Shown here: positions 10,696 to 21,717 of the stretch, one piece after another
Layout of the letters: each line of letters opens with the position of its first letter
Numbering within the stretch: position 1 is the stretch's first letter
Assembly: GCA_963082975.1 (NCBI GenBank)
Contig: OY720346.1
Span: 72,841,267-72,905,266, forward strand
Source of the DNA: Labia minor
Lineage: Eukaryota > Arthropoda > Insecta > Dermaptera > Spongiphoridae
DNA length: 64,000 bases
Direction: 5' to 3'
Program-made: the position numbers and the translations under genes
The notes under the pieces: generated by a model
Told to the model about the DNA's origin: nothing
Database searches by the model: none
Seen by the model: the letters and a program-made list of their open reading frames with translations, nothing else

Positions 10696-11115
10696 CGAGG
10701 GTGGGGTGAAAAGTTTCCGAGAAAAATGATGTTTCTAAATTGTTTTTTTTTGCTTTATTTTTCAACATAATCTCCATCAACACTGATACATTTCAAATAA
10801 CGGTGTTCTAATTTAGTTAATTAATTAAATTAATTAAATTTATTTAATTCAATTTATGTCTGATCAACAGGTATGAATCGACGCAAAAATTCGTTTGGAT
10901 TACGCCTACAATGCCAAATTGATGGTAGAAATAGTTTTTCGAAGCAATTTTTGGTCTAACGTTAGCAAACGCGGCACCCACATTGCACACAACTTTTCCA
11001 TGTTAACATGGTTGTGCAAAATATTTTGCACACGTTCAGCTGACATCGTACTGGTCTCAGCTATCTTGAATGTTGAAAAATAAAGCAAAAAAAATTTAAA
11101 ACATAGGCGCAAGCC
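10696..11115 (-). mobile_element. Mariner-type deletion derivative
   Basis: Begins after a TA with CGAGGGTGGGGTGAAAAGTT. The minus strand encodes a transposase N-terminal segment (about 11060-10925) with SAERVQNILH and WVPRLLTLDQK, typical of mariner helix-turn-helix regions. It then jumps to a C-terminal remnant, CISVDGDYVEK followed by a stop, so the catalytic middle is deleted. A ~25-bp block (GTTGAAAAATAAAGC) from the C-terminal end recurs inverted at about 11066-11092. The far end is unclear. Confidence 0.8.
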
Positions 11116-11204
11116 ATCATATATAATAATAATCTTAGCTTATTATACTTATAGCAAAAAATGTATATATATATATTTTTGTTGTTTTTTTTTAGTTATT
11201 AAAT

Positions 11205-11410
11205 CGCTATAAAGATTTTTTTGAAATTCCCACCGTAGATAATATTTCTAAAGAAAAATCGATCTGTATTGGTTTCAGCCTCAGAAAAGTAAACTTTATT
11301 AGAATTTTCTTAATTTAAAATAGCAAATTTAAATGACATCACTGTCATTTATTTGAAATTTGCCTCCCGCAATTTTTTTTTAAATTGATATTGTATTAAT
11401 ATTATTGTAT
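11205..11410. repeat. Dispersed repeat D, copy 2 (fragment)
   Basis: Contains ACCGTAGATAATATTTCTAA, ATCGATCTGTATTGGTTTCA and a degenerate TGACATCA pair, in reverse orientation relative to copy 1. Confidence 0.6.
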
Positions 11411-11426
11411 ATTTAAAATATTTATA

Positions 11427-11600
11427 AACCCAGCCTCCGGGATCAACATTGAGAAAGCTACTTGATAGTGCCTCCGATCAAGAAAATCAAGGTAAAGGTT
11501 GATAGGACTCGTTCTACTGATCATAGGACACCTCATTGATATAACCGGCTTGATAGGCGTTGTCCTTGCGTAGGACGTACAAAAGCCTACAGGTTTTTTT
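11427..11600 (+). mobile_element. SINE-A, copy 3, 5'-truncated
   Basis: Keeps the body from CAGCCTCCGGGATCAACATT through GATCAAGAAAATCAAGGTAA to the tail ACGTACAAAAGCC. The tRNA-like head is missing, as expected for an incomplete reverse-transcription product. Confidence 0.85.
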
Positions 11601-12343
11601 TCACAATTATAATATTTTTGAATTATTTACTTTTTATCCTTCATATAAAAAAATGATACAACTTTATTTCAGGATAAAGTTAACATGTATTTTTTTATTT
11701 TTTTATTTTATTTTATATTTTAATATAGAAATAAATCAAATTAATCCCCTAACAAGCAGTCTCGGCAATCCTCTTTCCCGGTATTATAAAGTTTTCATCT
11801 TGTTCTAGAAAGAGAAAAAAAAAATTCATTTATCTTCAATATACTTATGATACAGAAATCTCTGATCAATATTGAGTTATGAAATATTTTTGAATGATTT
11901 AATAAAATATAAATATATACTTATATATATATATATAAATGTTAAAAATTTTCCCTTTTATTTCACATTAATCAATGTCAAATATCCCCTCGACTTTTTC
12001 TCTCCCTTTTTTTTTTTGTTTGCTTATTTATTTGATTTTTTTTTAGAATCTTTATATATATATATAAAATTAATTAAAAAAAGAGTAAAATTTAATGTTA
12101 TCAAAAGAATTGTCTACAATTCCATTGAGATAAAGAATTAAAGATTAATAAATCATACATAAATGTTGTCAATTCAATTTGCATTTTATTTTAATTTTGA
12201 AATGAATTCGATTGTAACTTGTAAAAAGTATAAATTAAATTAATATAAAATGATTATTCAATATTAACATCTTTTGACATTTTAAAGTCATTTTCTTTAG
12301 ATTCCTTTTCTTTTTGAAAATATTTATGTTTATACATTCTTTT
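11601..12343. other. AT-rich stretch
   Basis: Long T-rich and TA-rich runs. The frames at 11560-11808 and 11872-12141 are low-complexity. Nothing can be supported. Confidence 0.5.
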
Positions 12344-12455
12344 TACTATCTCGCCAGAGATAGTATTGCGATCACGAAAATTTTCGATGTTGAGATTTTG
12401 ATGTTTTTATACGTTTTGAAGGTTCCTGAATCATTTTCACTAAGGTTGAGAAAAA

Positions 12456-12496
<41 letters not shown>

Positions 12497-12960
12497 AGGC
12501 AAGATTACGCAAAAACGGTTTGAGCTAGAATGATGAAATTTGGTACATGGACATTATTCAAAATTCATAGTTTTCTATCAACTTTTGAGAAATGTAGCTC
12601 AATCGGAAGAGGGTCATTACCTACAACGTTTTGATTTTTTTTCCTCTAAAGTGACCGTAAAAATAAAAATATATGTTTGATAATTTTTCACATGATTAAT
12701 AATTGTATAAAACTGCTATATATAGAATTTCAGCTTGATTAATTCGCTGAAATTACCAGAATTAATTTTTTAACACTGCAAATCTCACGCGCCAACACGT
12801 GACGTGGTGCCATCAACAAAAAGCCAAACATGCGCTGGTTTAATATTTATTATTTATTATTTATAATTTATAATTAATTTAATTTAATTTAAATATAATA
12901 TATTATGTTATTTAATCCAATTCAAATTGCGAGATAGTCGAGTGGAGACACTCCAGCTAA
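12344..12960 (+). mobile_element. HINE-1 (Helentron-like), copy 2, reference copy
   Basis: The clearest full copy. The 5' end TACTATCTCGCCAGAGATAG forms a hairpin (ACTATCTC/GAGATAGT). A (TG)n tract lies at about 12460-12492. The core ACGGTTTGAGCTAGAATGAT lies downstream of it. The 3' end is GCGAGATAGTC, then a hairpin (GAGTG gaga CACTC), then CAGCTAA. The 5' terminal ACTATCTCGC is the inverse of the 3' subterminal GCGAGATAGT, so the inverted repeats are asymmetric as in Helentron/Helitron2. The open frame with poly-Val-Cys is the TG repeat. Confidence 0.9.
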
Positions 12961-12963
12961 TTT

Positions 12964-13066
12964 ACTATCTCGCCAGAGATAGTATTGCGATCACGAAAAT
13001 TTTAGATGTTGAGATTTTGATGTTTTTATACGTTTTGAAGGTCCCTGAGTCATTTTAACTAACAAT
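12964..13066 (+). mobile_element. HINE-1, copy 3 (5' fragment)
   Basis: The first ~100 bp of the element, starting TACTATCTCGCCAGAGATAG, placed 3 bp after the 3' end of copy 2. It stops before the TG tract. Confidence 0.85.
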
Positions 13067-13074
13067 AAGATGGA

Positions 13075-13225
13075 GATAAAGATTTGTGATAGCAACCTCT
13101 ATAATTAATCATCTCTTTATGTTTGTCACAAAAACTCTCTCAAATTTCTTCTTTATAAATGATTTTTAAATTTATGAAAATTTGAAATATTGAATATTTT
13201 ATATTTATAATGAAATTAGTTAATT
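13075..13225. repeat. Inverted duplicate of about 9100-9290
   Basis: Blocks TAGCAACCTCTATAATTAAT and TCTCTTTATGTTTGTCACAA match the reverse complement of the 9100-9290 flank. Confidence 0.75.
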
Positions 13226-13814
13226 GCTATCTCGCCAGAGATAGTATTGCAATCACAAAAATTTTCGATGTCGTGATTTTGATGTTTTTATACGTTTTGA
13301 AGGTTCCTGAATCATTTTTACTAAGGTTGAGAAAAATGTCTCTGTGTGTATGTATGTAACCAAGATTACGCTAAAACGGTTTGAGCTAGAATGATGAAAT
13401 ATGGTACATGAGCATTATTCAAAATTCGTAATTTTCTATCTACTTTTGAGAAATGTAGCTCAACCGGAAGAGGGTCATTACTTACAACGTTTTGATTTTT
13501 TTTCCTCTAAAGTGACCGTAAAAATAAAGATATATGTTTGATAATTTTTCACATGATTAAAAATTGTATAAAACTGCTATATATAGAATTTCAGCTTGAT
13601 TGAATCGTTGAAAGTTCCAGAATTAATTTTTTAACACTGCAAATCTCACGCGCCAGCACGTGACGTGGTGCCATCAATAAAGAGCCAAACATGCACTGGT
13701 TTAATAAATATTATTTATTAATTTTAATTTATAATTAATTAAATTTATTTTAAATATAATATATGTTAATTAATCCAATTAAAATTTGCGAGATAGTCGA
13801 GTGGAGGCACTACA
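13226..13814 (+). mobile_element. HINE-1, copy 4
   Basis: A full-length copy with a short TG tract (13341-13352). The 5' end has TGCTATCTCGCCAGAGATAG. The 3' hairpin is mutated (GAGTGGAGGCACTACAG). It is the counterpart of copy 1 in the inverted duplication. Confidence 0.85.
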
Positions 13815-14058
13815 GATGTTTAGTTTTCGGAAGATTCAACTGTAATATCAAAACAAGTAATATTATAGTCTATTATAGTAATTAATAAAATATAAAATTA
13901 ATCCACTTTTTAAATTAATAAATAAAGAAAAGAAAGATTTTTTTTAATAAACTGATTGAAACATAAAACTATTAGAAACAAACTTTAAATAAAATATTAA
14001 ACATAATTTTAGGGTGGAGAAGAGATCAAGTATACGTATCGTCGGGTAAAGTAGATCG

Positions 14059-14103
<45 letters not shown>

Positions 14104-14185
14104 TATTTAAAATTATATCATATATCCATTATCTCGAAATGATGGAATATAAATTAATATGAACATAAAATATATTACAATTATC
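13815..14185. other. AT-rich stretch with (TA)n
   Basis: Contains a long TA dinucleotide run at 14063-14099. No other feature. Confidence 0.7.
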
Positions 14186-14412
14186 ATTTGATGGCAGCAT
14201 GTCACGTGCTGGCGCCTGATTGCCAGTCAACGTGTTAAAAAAACAATTCTTGAACTTTCAGCTGAAATTCTTTATATAGCAGTTTTATACAATTTTTTTT
14301 CCTGTGAAAAACAATCAAACATCTATCTATAGTTTTACGGTCACTTTAGAGAAAAATCATGGTAGGTGATGACCTGCTTCCGTCTACATAGACAAATACA
14401 CACAATTTGTTG
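14186..14412 (-). mobile_element. HINE-1, copy 5 (internal fragment)
   Basis: A minus-strand internal section with TGATGGCAGCATGTCACGTG and TTTTACGGTCACTTTAGAG. Both termini are missing, and it is more diverged than the other copies. Confidence 0.7.
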
Positions 14413-14747
14413 TAATAATATAAATAAATGAAAAATCCCCCCCCCCTTTTCATTTAAATAGTGAATTCTAATTAATTCAAGGAGAGAGATTTTGGATAGT
14501 TAACTAATCCTTTGAGTGAGATCAAATCAACCACTTCATGCATGGTTAATGACACTCTATTAGTTTAGGGAATAGGAATTTCGATAAGAACCTTTGAATT
14601 CCTTATGCACAAAGCTATTTACTTATGCTATCTGATTAATTTTATAAAAACAAATTTCTCATCTAGCATGATGGAAAATAATAGAAAAATAACATGATTA
14701 TAATTATTATCTACATTCACCAAATGTCTGACAAACAGAAATATATT
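14413..14747. other. Unassigned stretch
   Basis: No gene or known repeat. A poly-C run occurs at about 14438-14447. Confidence 0.5.
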
Positions 14748-15087
14748 ATTTATATCAGTGATTCTCAAACTGCGAAACGCGGCTCCTTGTGCAGCCGCGA
14801 TGTCATAGGGGAGCCGCGAAAAATTTTTCCTATGCTAATACTAATATTTGAAATAAAATGGTAAGATGATTTTGTGGGCAAACCTTTGAATATTTTCGAT
14901 TATTTTTAAATTTTTTTCAATATTGTTCTAAAAAAAAAAGATCAGATGATTTTGTGACGCTCTGAAACATTTCCGATGGAGGGAAGAAACGTTTTCTAAT
15001 TTTTCAAGAGAGTAAAAATTTATATAAAAATCGGATGTATTAAGGGAGCCTCAAACCAGAAAAGTTTGTCAACCTCTGATCTATATA
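14748..15087. mobile_element. hAT-type MITE M1, copy c (diverged)
   Basis: The element spans 14756-15079 with ends CAGTGATTCTCAAACTG and AGTTTGTCAACCTCTG. The 8-bp flanks atttatat and atctatat match at 7 of 8. The inside contains CGCGGCTCC and GGAGCCGCG blocks, a different subfamily from copies a, d and e. Confidence 0.8.
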
Positions 15088-15145
15088 GTATGCTATTTTT
15101 GATATTAAAAGAAAAAAAGTTCCTATAATTATTATAAATAGAAAC

Positions 15146-15395
15146 TACGCAGACTGGTAATCAATATGATTGACTCACATCATCGTGATCCCAAATTCAA
15201 GTCCAAGAGAATTTCCTTAGTCGGGAACCACCCAGCCCCTTGGATCAAATTTGGGAAGTTCCTCCGATCTTAGAAAATCTAGATAAAAGTTGAGAGTATC
15301 CGTTTTACTGACCATAACACACCTTTATTCAGTTTTGGTGGCAACAGACTTTATTTGCGTTGTCCTTTCGTAGATTATACAAAAGTCAGAGTTTT
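15146..15395 (+). mobile_element. SINE-A, copy 4 (degenerate)
   Basis: Recognisable from CCAAATTCAAGTCC (B-box region), the body CTTAGAAAATCTAGATAAAA and the tail TTATACAAAAGTCAGAG. It is the most diverged of the eight copies. Confidence 0.7.
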
Positions 15396-15416
15396 TGTTT
15401 TTTATAATTATTATTA

Positions 15417-15968
15417 TACGAGGCTGATTTGAAAAGTTTACGAGTGACGTAGATGGCGGCACCCGTTAATAAAAGCTAGTGAATGTAGTTTTGCATTTGT
15501 TGACAGTTAGTCACCAAAGTTTCAGCCATTTTTTATTGGTCGCTTTTAGTTGACAGTTGTTTGAATGAATCTTTGTGAATGTTTTTGTTAAAATTAAAAA
15601 AAATTGGGTATCAAATTTTTGTTTTTGAAAAATAATACGCCTATACAAATAAAAAAAATGAATCTGTATGGGGACTCGGCTTCATCATTTACCAAAGGTT
15701 AATTTTGGACAACTTAATTTGAAGAGGTTAGGAGATCATGAACGTTCGGGACGTCCAAAAACTGAAACTACTGACGATAACATTGCCAAAGTTCACCATA
15801 TGGTGTTAGGCGACCGCCGATTTACAGTGAAAGAGATAGCTGAGGTTATGAAAATGTCCTAAGAACTTGTTTGTCGCATATTAAATCAAGATTTAGGCAT
15901 GAAAAAACTTTTCAAGAAAAAATATCTTATTTATTTTTGGATTGGAAACTTTTCAGACCATCCTCCTA
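15417..15968 (+). mobile_element. Mariner element, internally deleted
   Basis: TA-flanked element (15419-15966). The ends are CGAGGCTGATTTGAAAAGTT and the imperfect inverse AAACTTTTCAGACCATCC. The transposase frame starts in the N-terminal region (HERSGRPKTETTDDNIAKVH, then DRRFTVKEIAEVMKMS and a stop, then CRILNQDLGMKKL). The sequence then jumps to the 3' end, so the catalytic domain is lost. At least one in-frame stop is present, so it is inactive. Confidence 0.88.
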
Positions 15969-16482
15969 TATATTGGAAGGTGTAGCAATTTTAAAAGAAA
16001 ATAAATATAAATATATTTTAGCCTTTTCGATAATCGAACAGGTTTAGTAGTAGAAAAAAAGTAACAATTTTGTCAATAACATAAGAATCGAATAACATAG
16101 TGCATGAAATAAACAAGTTCGTCCATCTTTTATTATTATCCTTTAAATTTTCTAGTCCGATTTAATAAATTTTTTACTATTCCAAAATATGATAATTTAT
16201 TACAGAGGGTAGTGGACAGGTACAATAATACATATATATTTTTTAAAAGGTTATGACATATAGTTTGGAAATCACTGCATTAATTTTTATAAAAAATTAC
16301 TTATTTTTATATTACAGCCGTTCCCGGCGGCATAAAACTCTTCTTATAGAGGGACAGGCGGCTTCTAGCCGCACGAGATTGATTAATAATAATTATAAGA
16401 CATTTTGTTTCAAATACTTACAAGACAACACAATGTTTAAATATAAAATTATTAACATTATTCAAATTGTCGTAATATTTTT
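15969..16482. other. AT-rich stretch
   Basis: A small more complex patch lies at 16315-16380 (CGTTCCCGGCGGCATAAAAC). No feature is assigned. Confidence 0.45.
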
Positions 16483-16577
16483 TATTATCTCGCCAGAGAT
16501 AGTATTGCGATCACGAAAATTTTCGATGTTGAGATTTTGATGTTTTTATACGTTTTGAAGGTTCCTGAATCATTTTT
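16483..16577 (+). mobile_element. HINE-1, copy 6 (5' fragment)
   Basis: First ~95 bp of the element (TATTATCTCGCCAGAGATAG...) ending at TCCTGAATCATTTTTT. Confidence 0.85.
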
Positions 16578-16984
16578 TTCAATATTTAATAATAACAAAA
16601 CAAAATTTAAAAAAAATGAAGTTAGTAACAAATTGATAGTTTTGATAAGTTTCTTTTTATGTTTATTATGTTTAATAAATTCTCTTTTATGTTAAAAATT
16701 AATATTAATATCAAAAATAAGAATTTTTCAATTTGTGTATTTCAAATTTTTTTTTTATTATAAATTCTAAAAATTTGTAAATTGTAAAATTCTAAATGTG
16801 TAGCTAACTTCATAATATTACAGATATTTCATAAATACAAACATGGGAAATTATATGTATATAATATATTGATATGTAATATGTGTGTATTAGGTATTAT
16901 AGTATATATATTATAGTATATAGTAATCATTTAAATATGATTTTGGTTTTTCGATAAAAATAGTTTTAGTAAGAAAAAAAAAAT
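16578..16984. other. AT-rich spacer between two HINE-1 copies
   Basis: No feature assigned. Confidence 0.5.
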
Positions 16985-17471
16985 TAGCTGGAGTGTCTCC
17001 ACTCGACTATCTCGCAATTTGAATTGGATTAAATAACATAATATATTATATTTAAATTAAATTTAATTAATTATAAATTATAAATAATAAATAATAAATA
17101 TTAAACCAGCGCATGTTTGGCTTTTTGTTGATGGCACCACGTCACGTGTTGACGCGTGAGATTTGCAGTGTTAAAAAATTAATTCTGGTAATTTCAGCTA
17201 TTCAATCAAGCTGAATTTCTATATATAGGAGTTTTATACAATTATTAATCATGTGAAAAATTATCAAACATATATCTTTATTTTTACGGTCACTTTAGAG
17301 GAAAAAAAATCAAAACGTTGTAGGTAATGACCCTCTTCCGGTTGAGCTACATTTCTCAAAAGTTGATAGAAAACTATGAATTTTGAATAATGTCCATGTA
17401 CCAAATTTCATCATTCTAGTTCAAACCGTTTTTGCGTAATCTTGCCTACATACACACACACACACACACAG

Positions 17472-17502
<31 letters not shown>

Positions 17503-17613
17503 TTTTTCTCAACCTTAGTGAAAATGATTCAGGAACCTTCAAAAAGTATAAAAACATCAAAATCTCAACATCGAAAATTTTCGTGATCGCAATACTATCT
17601 CTGGCGAGATAGT
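16985..17613 (-). mobile_element. HINE-1, copy 7
   Basis: A full-length minus-strand copy with a long (CA/TG)n tract at about 17453-17500. Both ATIRs and the 3' hairpin (GAGTG/CACTC) are intact, with CAGCTAA at the 3' tip. Very similar to copy 2. Confidence 0.9.
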
Positions 17614-18292
17614 AAAAAAAGAAAAAAAGAAAAAAATTTCTCTGTTGAAATATAATGAATGACCTGTCCAGTCAGTACACTTCTAAGATATTTGGCGCCC
17701 GGTGGCTACTAACAATAATATGCCCCCTCTTCATAAGAAAATACAGAGGAGGAGAAGTCGGAATTTCCTTCAAAACTTTTGATGAACGAGTTACTTGACA
17801 CACCCTATATATCATAGGATACACATTGAGTTGCCAAGTTCTCATTTGATCAATATTGAATCTAGTGATAGAATATTGTTATTAACATTATTAAATAGGA
17901 ATTTGGCCTTAATTATTACAAAAAAATAAACAAACACACACATTAAAATTAAAATATTTAAAACTTATTTGTTTAACCCCATTCCTAAATTAAAATATTG
18001 TTACCTTCTTTCTTTGGGCAGTACTATTTTTTTTATTTTTTTATTTTTTTTTTTGGAGGGGGGGGTGGCTAGGTCAGTGGTGAGGGAGTGGGCCGCGATG
18101 ATGAGGGGAAGGGTTAGATGATTGGGCGGCACTTTGTTTTAAAAAAAGAAAAGAAAAAAAATGATCATTTCAATGATAATAAAGGATAACAACAAGGGCG
18201 GGGGGTCAAGCTTATAGAAAAATTATTTTATTCTTTTTAGTCCATTGAAAAAACGATATTTTATAAAATAATTGTATATTTATATTTTTATA
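17614..18292. other. Unassigned stretch with a G-rich patch
   Basis: Includes a G-rich patch at 18055-18120 and a more complex stretch at 17690-17860. No gene and no recognised family. Confidence 0.45.
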
Positions 18293-18584
18293 TATCTCCA
18301 CGAATCATGCACTTTGTATTGGTTTTATCCTTGGGAAAAATCATCTTCATTAGTTTTTTCTTAATTTTAACTTATATGACGTCACCCAGCCCTTCATGAC
18401 GTCACAGCTAGAGTCTCCTTATATATTATAAATAAAATAAAATTAACAATATTTATGTTATATCCATATCTGTTTTTTATTGCATTGATCTATACATTTA
18501 AATTATTTAAAATTGTTTCTGTAGCTGGAAATTAATTTATTGCAAACCATCGGTCGGTTTTGTGCCTAGCCACAAGTCAACTTA
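18293..18584 (+). mobile_element. HINE-2, copy 5 (5'-truncated)
   Basis: Starts inside the element at CCACGAATCATGCACTTTG. It keeps the paired CREs at 18377-18384 and 18397-18404 and the 3' ATIR and hairpin (ATCGGTCGGTTTTGTGCC, TAGCCACAAGTCAAC). Confidence 0.8.
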
Positions 18585-18745
18585 TTTATTATAACATTTT
18601 TCAAGTTTTTAGAATATATTTTATCCGTATTCTAGTTTAACCATAAATGAACTTCATAGATGATTTTAAATTATTTGGAAGAAGAAAAAAAATAGGTTTG
18701 GATTAAAAGATTAAAAAAAAACTCATTTCCGTGATCCACAATCCA
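18585..18745. repeat. Inverted duplicate of 3936-4100
   Basis: Reverse complement of the flank beside HINE-2 copy 2. The homology stops at a mariner fragment. Confidence 0.7.
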
Positions 18746-18747
18746 CT

Positions 18748-18953
18748 CGAGTTTATCCAAACGAATTTTTGTGTCGATTCCTAACTGTTGATGAGACTTA
18801 AATTTAATTAATTAATTAATTAATTTAATTAATTAGCTAAATTAGAACACCGTTATGAGAAATGTATCAGTGTTGATGCAGATAATGTTAAAAAAAAATA
18901 TAAAAACATCGTTTTTCTTGGTCAGGTCGGAAACTTTTCACCCCACCCTCGTA
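18748..18953 (+). mobile_element. Mariner 3'-end fragment
   Basis: Same family as the element at 10696. It contains GTTTATCCAAACGAATTTTTG, an AT-rich deletion junction, CGTTATGAGAAATGTATCAG and the terminal sequence AAACTTTTCACCCCACCCTC, followed by TA. Confidence 0.75.
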
Positions 18954-19918
18954 TTAAGTATTACTTATATATAGTTAATTAATATTAGTAAAATTTTCAT
19001 ACATATATTTTTACAATTATATTATTGTTTTAATAATATATTACAGGTATTTTAAGTAAATGACGATAAAAAAAGATTATTATATTATCTCTTTAAAGCT
19101 CATCATACTCTTCTTATTCTTTCTTTTCTATCCCCCTGTTTCTCTCTTTTTTCTTTACAAACAGAAATTAGCCAATTATAATTTGTATTTTAAGCCGAGA
19201 AAAATTTCTTTCTCGTGAATATCTCAATTAAGTTTAATTTCGATGCATAATGAATATGTAATTATAGCGTCGAAAGCATTATCCTTCCATCTTCCACTTT
19301 ATATAAAAGAGAAGAAGAGACAAAAAAAAAAAAAAAAGAAAAATTATAAATAAGTAAAAAATAAAATGAAAGAAAGAAAAAGAATTTAAGCATAATTGAA
19401 AGCTGTCCCTAACATATTTTATTCATCACCAGTATAATTGTATACAAAAAAGTCGAGCTTTTCATGAAATAAAAATAAATAAATAGATATAAAAAGGTTT
19501 AAAAAAAAAAATTAATTTCAAACAAGGAAACTTGGTGAAAAATTCACTGTTATCGATTAAAAAGCGGCTGGCACATAATACTTGTTAATATTTTATTCGA
19601 TACTTTGTTATTTTTAATGCTGTTTTCGTATAATTCCAGCTTTACTAGAAGATACTCTCCAAATGGTGTTATAGAACTGGAAGAGGGTTAAAAACGACTG
19701 GAAGGGTGGGAAGGGGTGAACGTTAAGAATTATGGAAGCATAAATTACAAACAAGAAAGGCCTTTAGTCCAAGAGAACTAGAATGAAAAATAAAATATTT
19801 AAAAAAATTGCAAATATATATTGTTATATGCTATTATATTACTTTTATAATGACCCTATACAAATTAACAATTTCATTCCAAAAATATAAATATTAATGA
19901 AAAAATGATTAAATATTA
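18954..19918. other. AT-rich to purine-rich unassigned stretch
   Basis: Contains T- and A-rich tracts and a less simple part at about 19180-19310 that includes an isolated TATATAAAA at 19301. No exon or repeat can be supported. Confidence 0.45.
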
Positions 19919-20690
19919 TATTAGGTTGTAACAAAAGTTCATATATGAATTTGGTGAAATTTCAAAGGTTATTTGAAAAGAAAAAACAGAACAATGAATT
20001 TAATTCAAATATTTGCCGTTTTGTTCAATGACTTCTTGTAAATTAATTACCAAAGCATGGATCCCTTTCTCGAACCACGTCTGCCCCCTGGTGGCGAAAA
20101 ATACCTCTTTAGAACGCAATTTCTTGGCACCGAGGAAATAGTTCAGCGGCAAAAACTCAAATTAATCCGATAGAGCAATGTCTGGAGTATATAGTGGATG
20201 CGGCAAAACATCCCAAAAAAGTTCCTCCAATATTTGCTTGGTCCTAAAGATGCGTGTAGTCGAGAGTTTCAAGTTGAAAGATGTATTTAATGAGTTCTGG
20301 AAGGTTCATTTTAATTGCATCAACCAATTTCGACAGTTGGCGATAGTAGAGAGTCACCCATAATGAAGCAGTTCATGGAGATTTGGTCGACTTTTGCGGT
20401 GATGTGACTTTTACATCGAAATTTCCAGAATCGAAGCGACCATACCACTTTTTACATGTTGGTAATTTTGGTACTGCTTGGGAATCGTAAACTGCACAAA
20501 TTTTTTGATGAGCCTTGCCAACTCTCAAGCCTTCTCAGAAGAGGAAACTCAAAACATGCCGGTTCTCTAATTCTTTACTTATTATTCATCAAAAGAAAAA
20601 AATCATCTGATTTTGTTCAACTTTTTTTTTTACCTGTTCGTAGAAACGTCATCTGCTGTTGTGGATATTAACTTTTGTTACAACCTAATA
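19919..20690 (-). mobile_element. Mariner-like element with 19-bp perfect terminal repeats
   Basis: The element spans 19921-20688 between TA dinucleotides, with perfectly inverted 19-bp ends TTAGGTTGTAACAAAAGTT. The minus strand carries transposase remnants: an N-terminal DNA-binding part (CKKWYGRFDSGNFDVK) and a C-terminal part (DVLPHPLYTPDIALSD, then GQTWFEKGIHALVINLQEVI). Most of the catalytic core between them is deleted, and stops interrupt the frame. The plus-strand frames here are antisense. Confidence 0.9.
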
Positions 20691-21420
20691 CTACCTAGTA
20701 AATCTTTTCAGAAACTCAAATTAATTTATCAAATTTAAAATAAAGTTATTATAGTATATTTTTTTTTAATTTATAATCAAAATTTAAATAAATATGTGAA
20801 TTGTTATTTTTGATGTTATTTTTCGAAATTTATTACAATAATTAAATTGATAAGGAATTCAATTCAAAACATAAATAGTATTTACATAATTACCTATTAT
20901 AATTTCAATTTCGAATTACTTAGGAAAATGTTAAGAATGGGTGGTAATGGAGGGATGTTTTTGCTTATGAATGAGAACCATTTATTCTCATATCGTATTA
21001 AGAAGCATTTACTTTGAAATTTGTAGCTTATTTAACGATTGTTTAAACATGTAATTGAATTTATAGTACAATACTGCCCGGGCAGAAAATCTTATTATTA
21101 AAGAAAAAAAATTAAATAAAGAGAGAGAAATTGAATTTATTCATTGGAGAATTAAATATTAGTAACAAAGTACAATACAATTTTATGTAGACAAATTTTA
21201 TTCAACTTTTTATTTGTTGTTTGTTATAAATCCAAAATTAGATAATAATAAATAAAAATTGATATTTATAATTAGATAAGAACAAAATCCATGATTTAAA
21301 TAAAAAAAAAAAAAGAAAATTATAATAATAATTAAAGCACTTATTAGAATCTAATTTTGTTTCTTTTCATTATTTTTTTAATTTTATTTGCCAGTAAACA
21401 ATTTTTTAAATCTTTAATTT
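20691..21420. other. AT-rich stretch
   Basis: No supported feature. Confidence 0.5.
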
Positions 21421-21560
21421 TTACTATTTCGCCAGAGATAAGATAGTATTGCGATCACGAGAATTTTCGATGTCGAGATTTTGATGTTTTTATACGTTTT
21501 GTAGGTCCCTGAGTCATTTTCACTAAGGTTGAGAAAAATGTCTGTGTCTGTGTGTGTGAT
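21421..21560 (+). mobile_element. HINE-1, copy 8 (5' fragment)
   Basis: Starts TACTATTTCGCCAGAGATAA and runs through the TG tract (GTCTGTGTCTGTGTGTG), where it stops. Confidence 0.85.
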
Positions 21561-21717
21561 CTTTAAGCAAAATTATAATTTAATTTTGATTTGCTATTAG
21601 TAATTAATTATATAATATTAAACAAAAAAATAAGATAGAAAATTAACTACTATTTTCTAATAACTCTATTGCCCCTAAATTTGTTTAAAAAATAAAACAA
21701 TTTAAACCTTTAACAAA

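Noticed and set aside
19295-19320. TATATAAAA as a second promoter
   Set aside because: Isolated TATA-like string in AT-rich DNA. No initiator or downstream element at the right distance, and a poly-A run follows.
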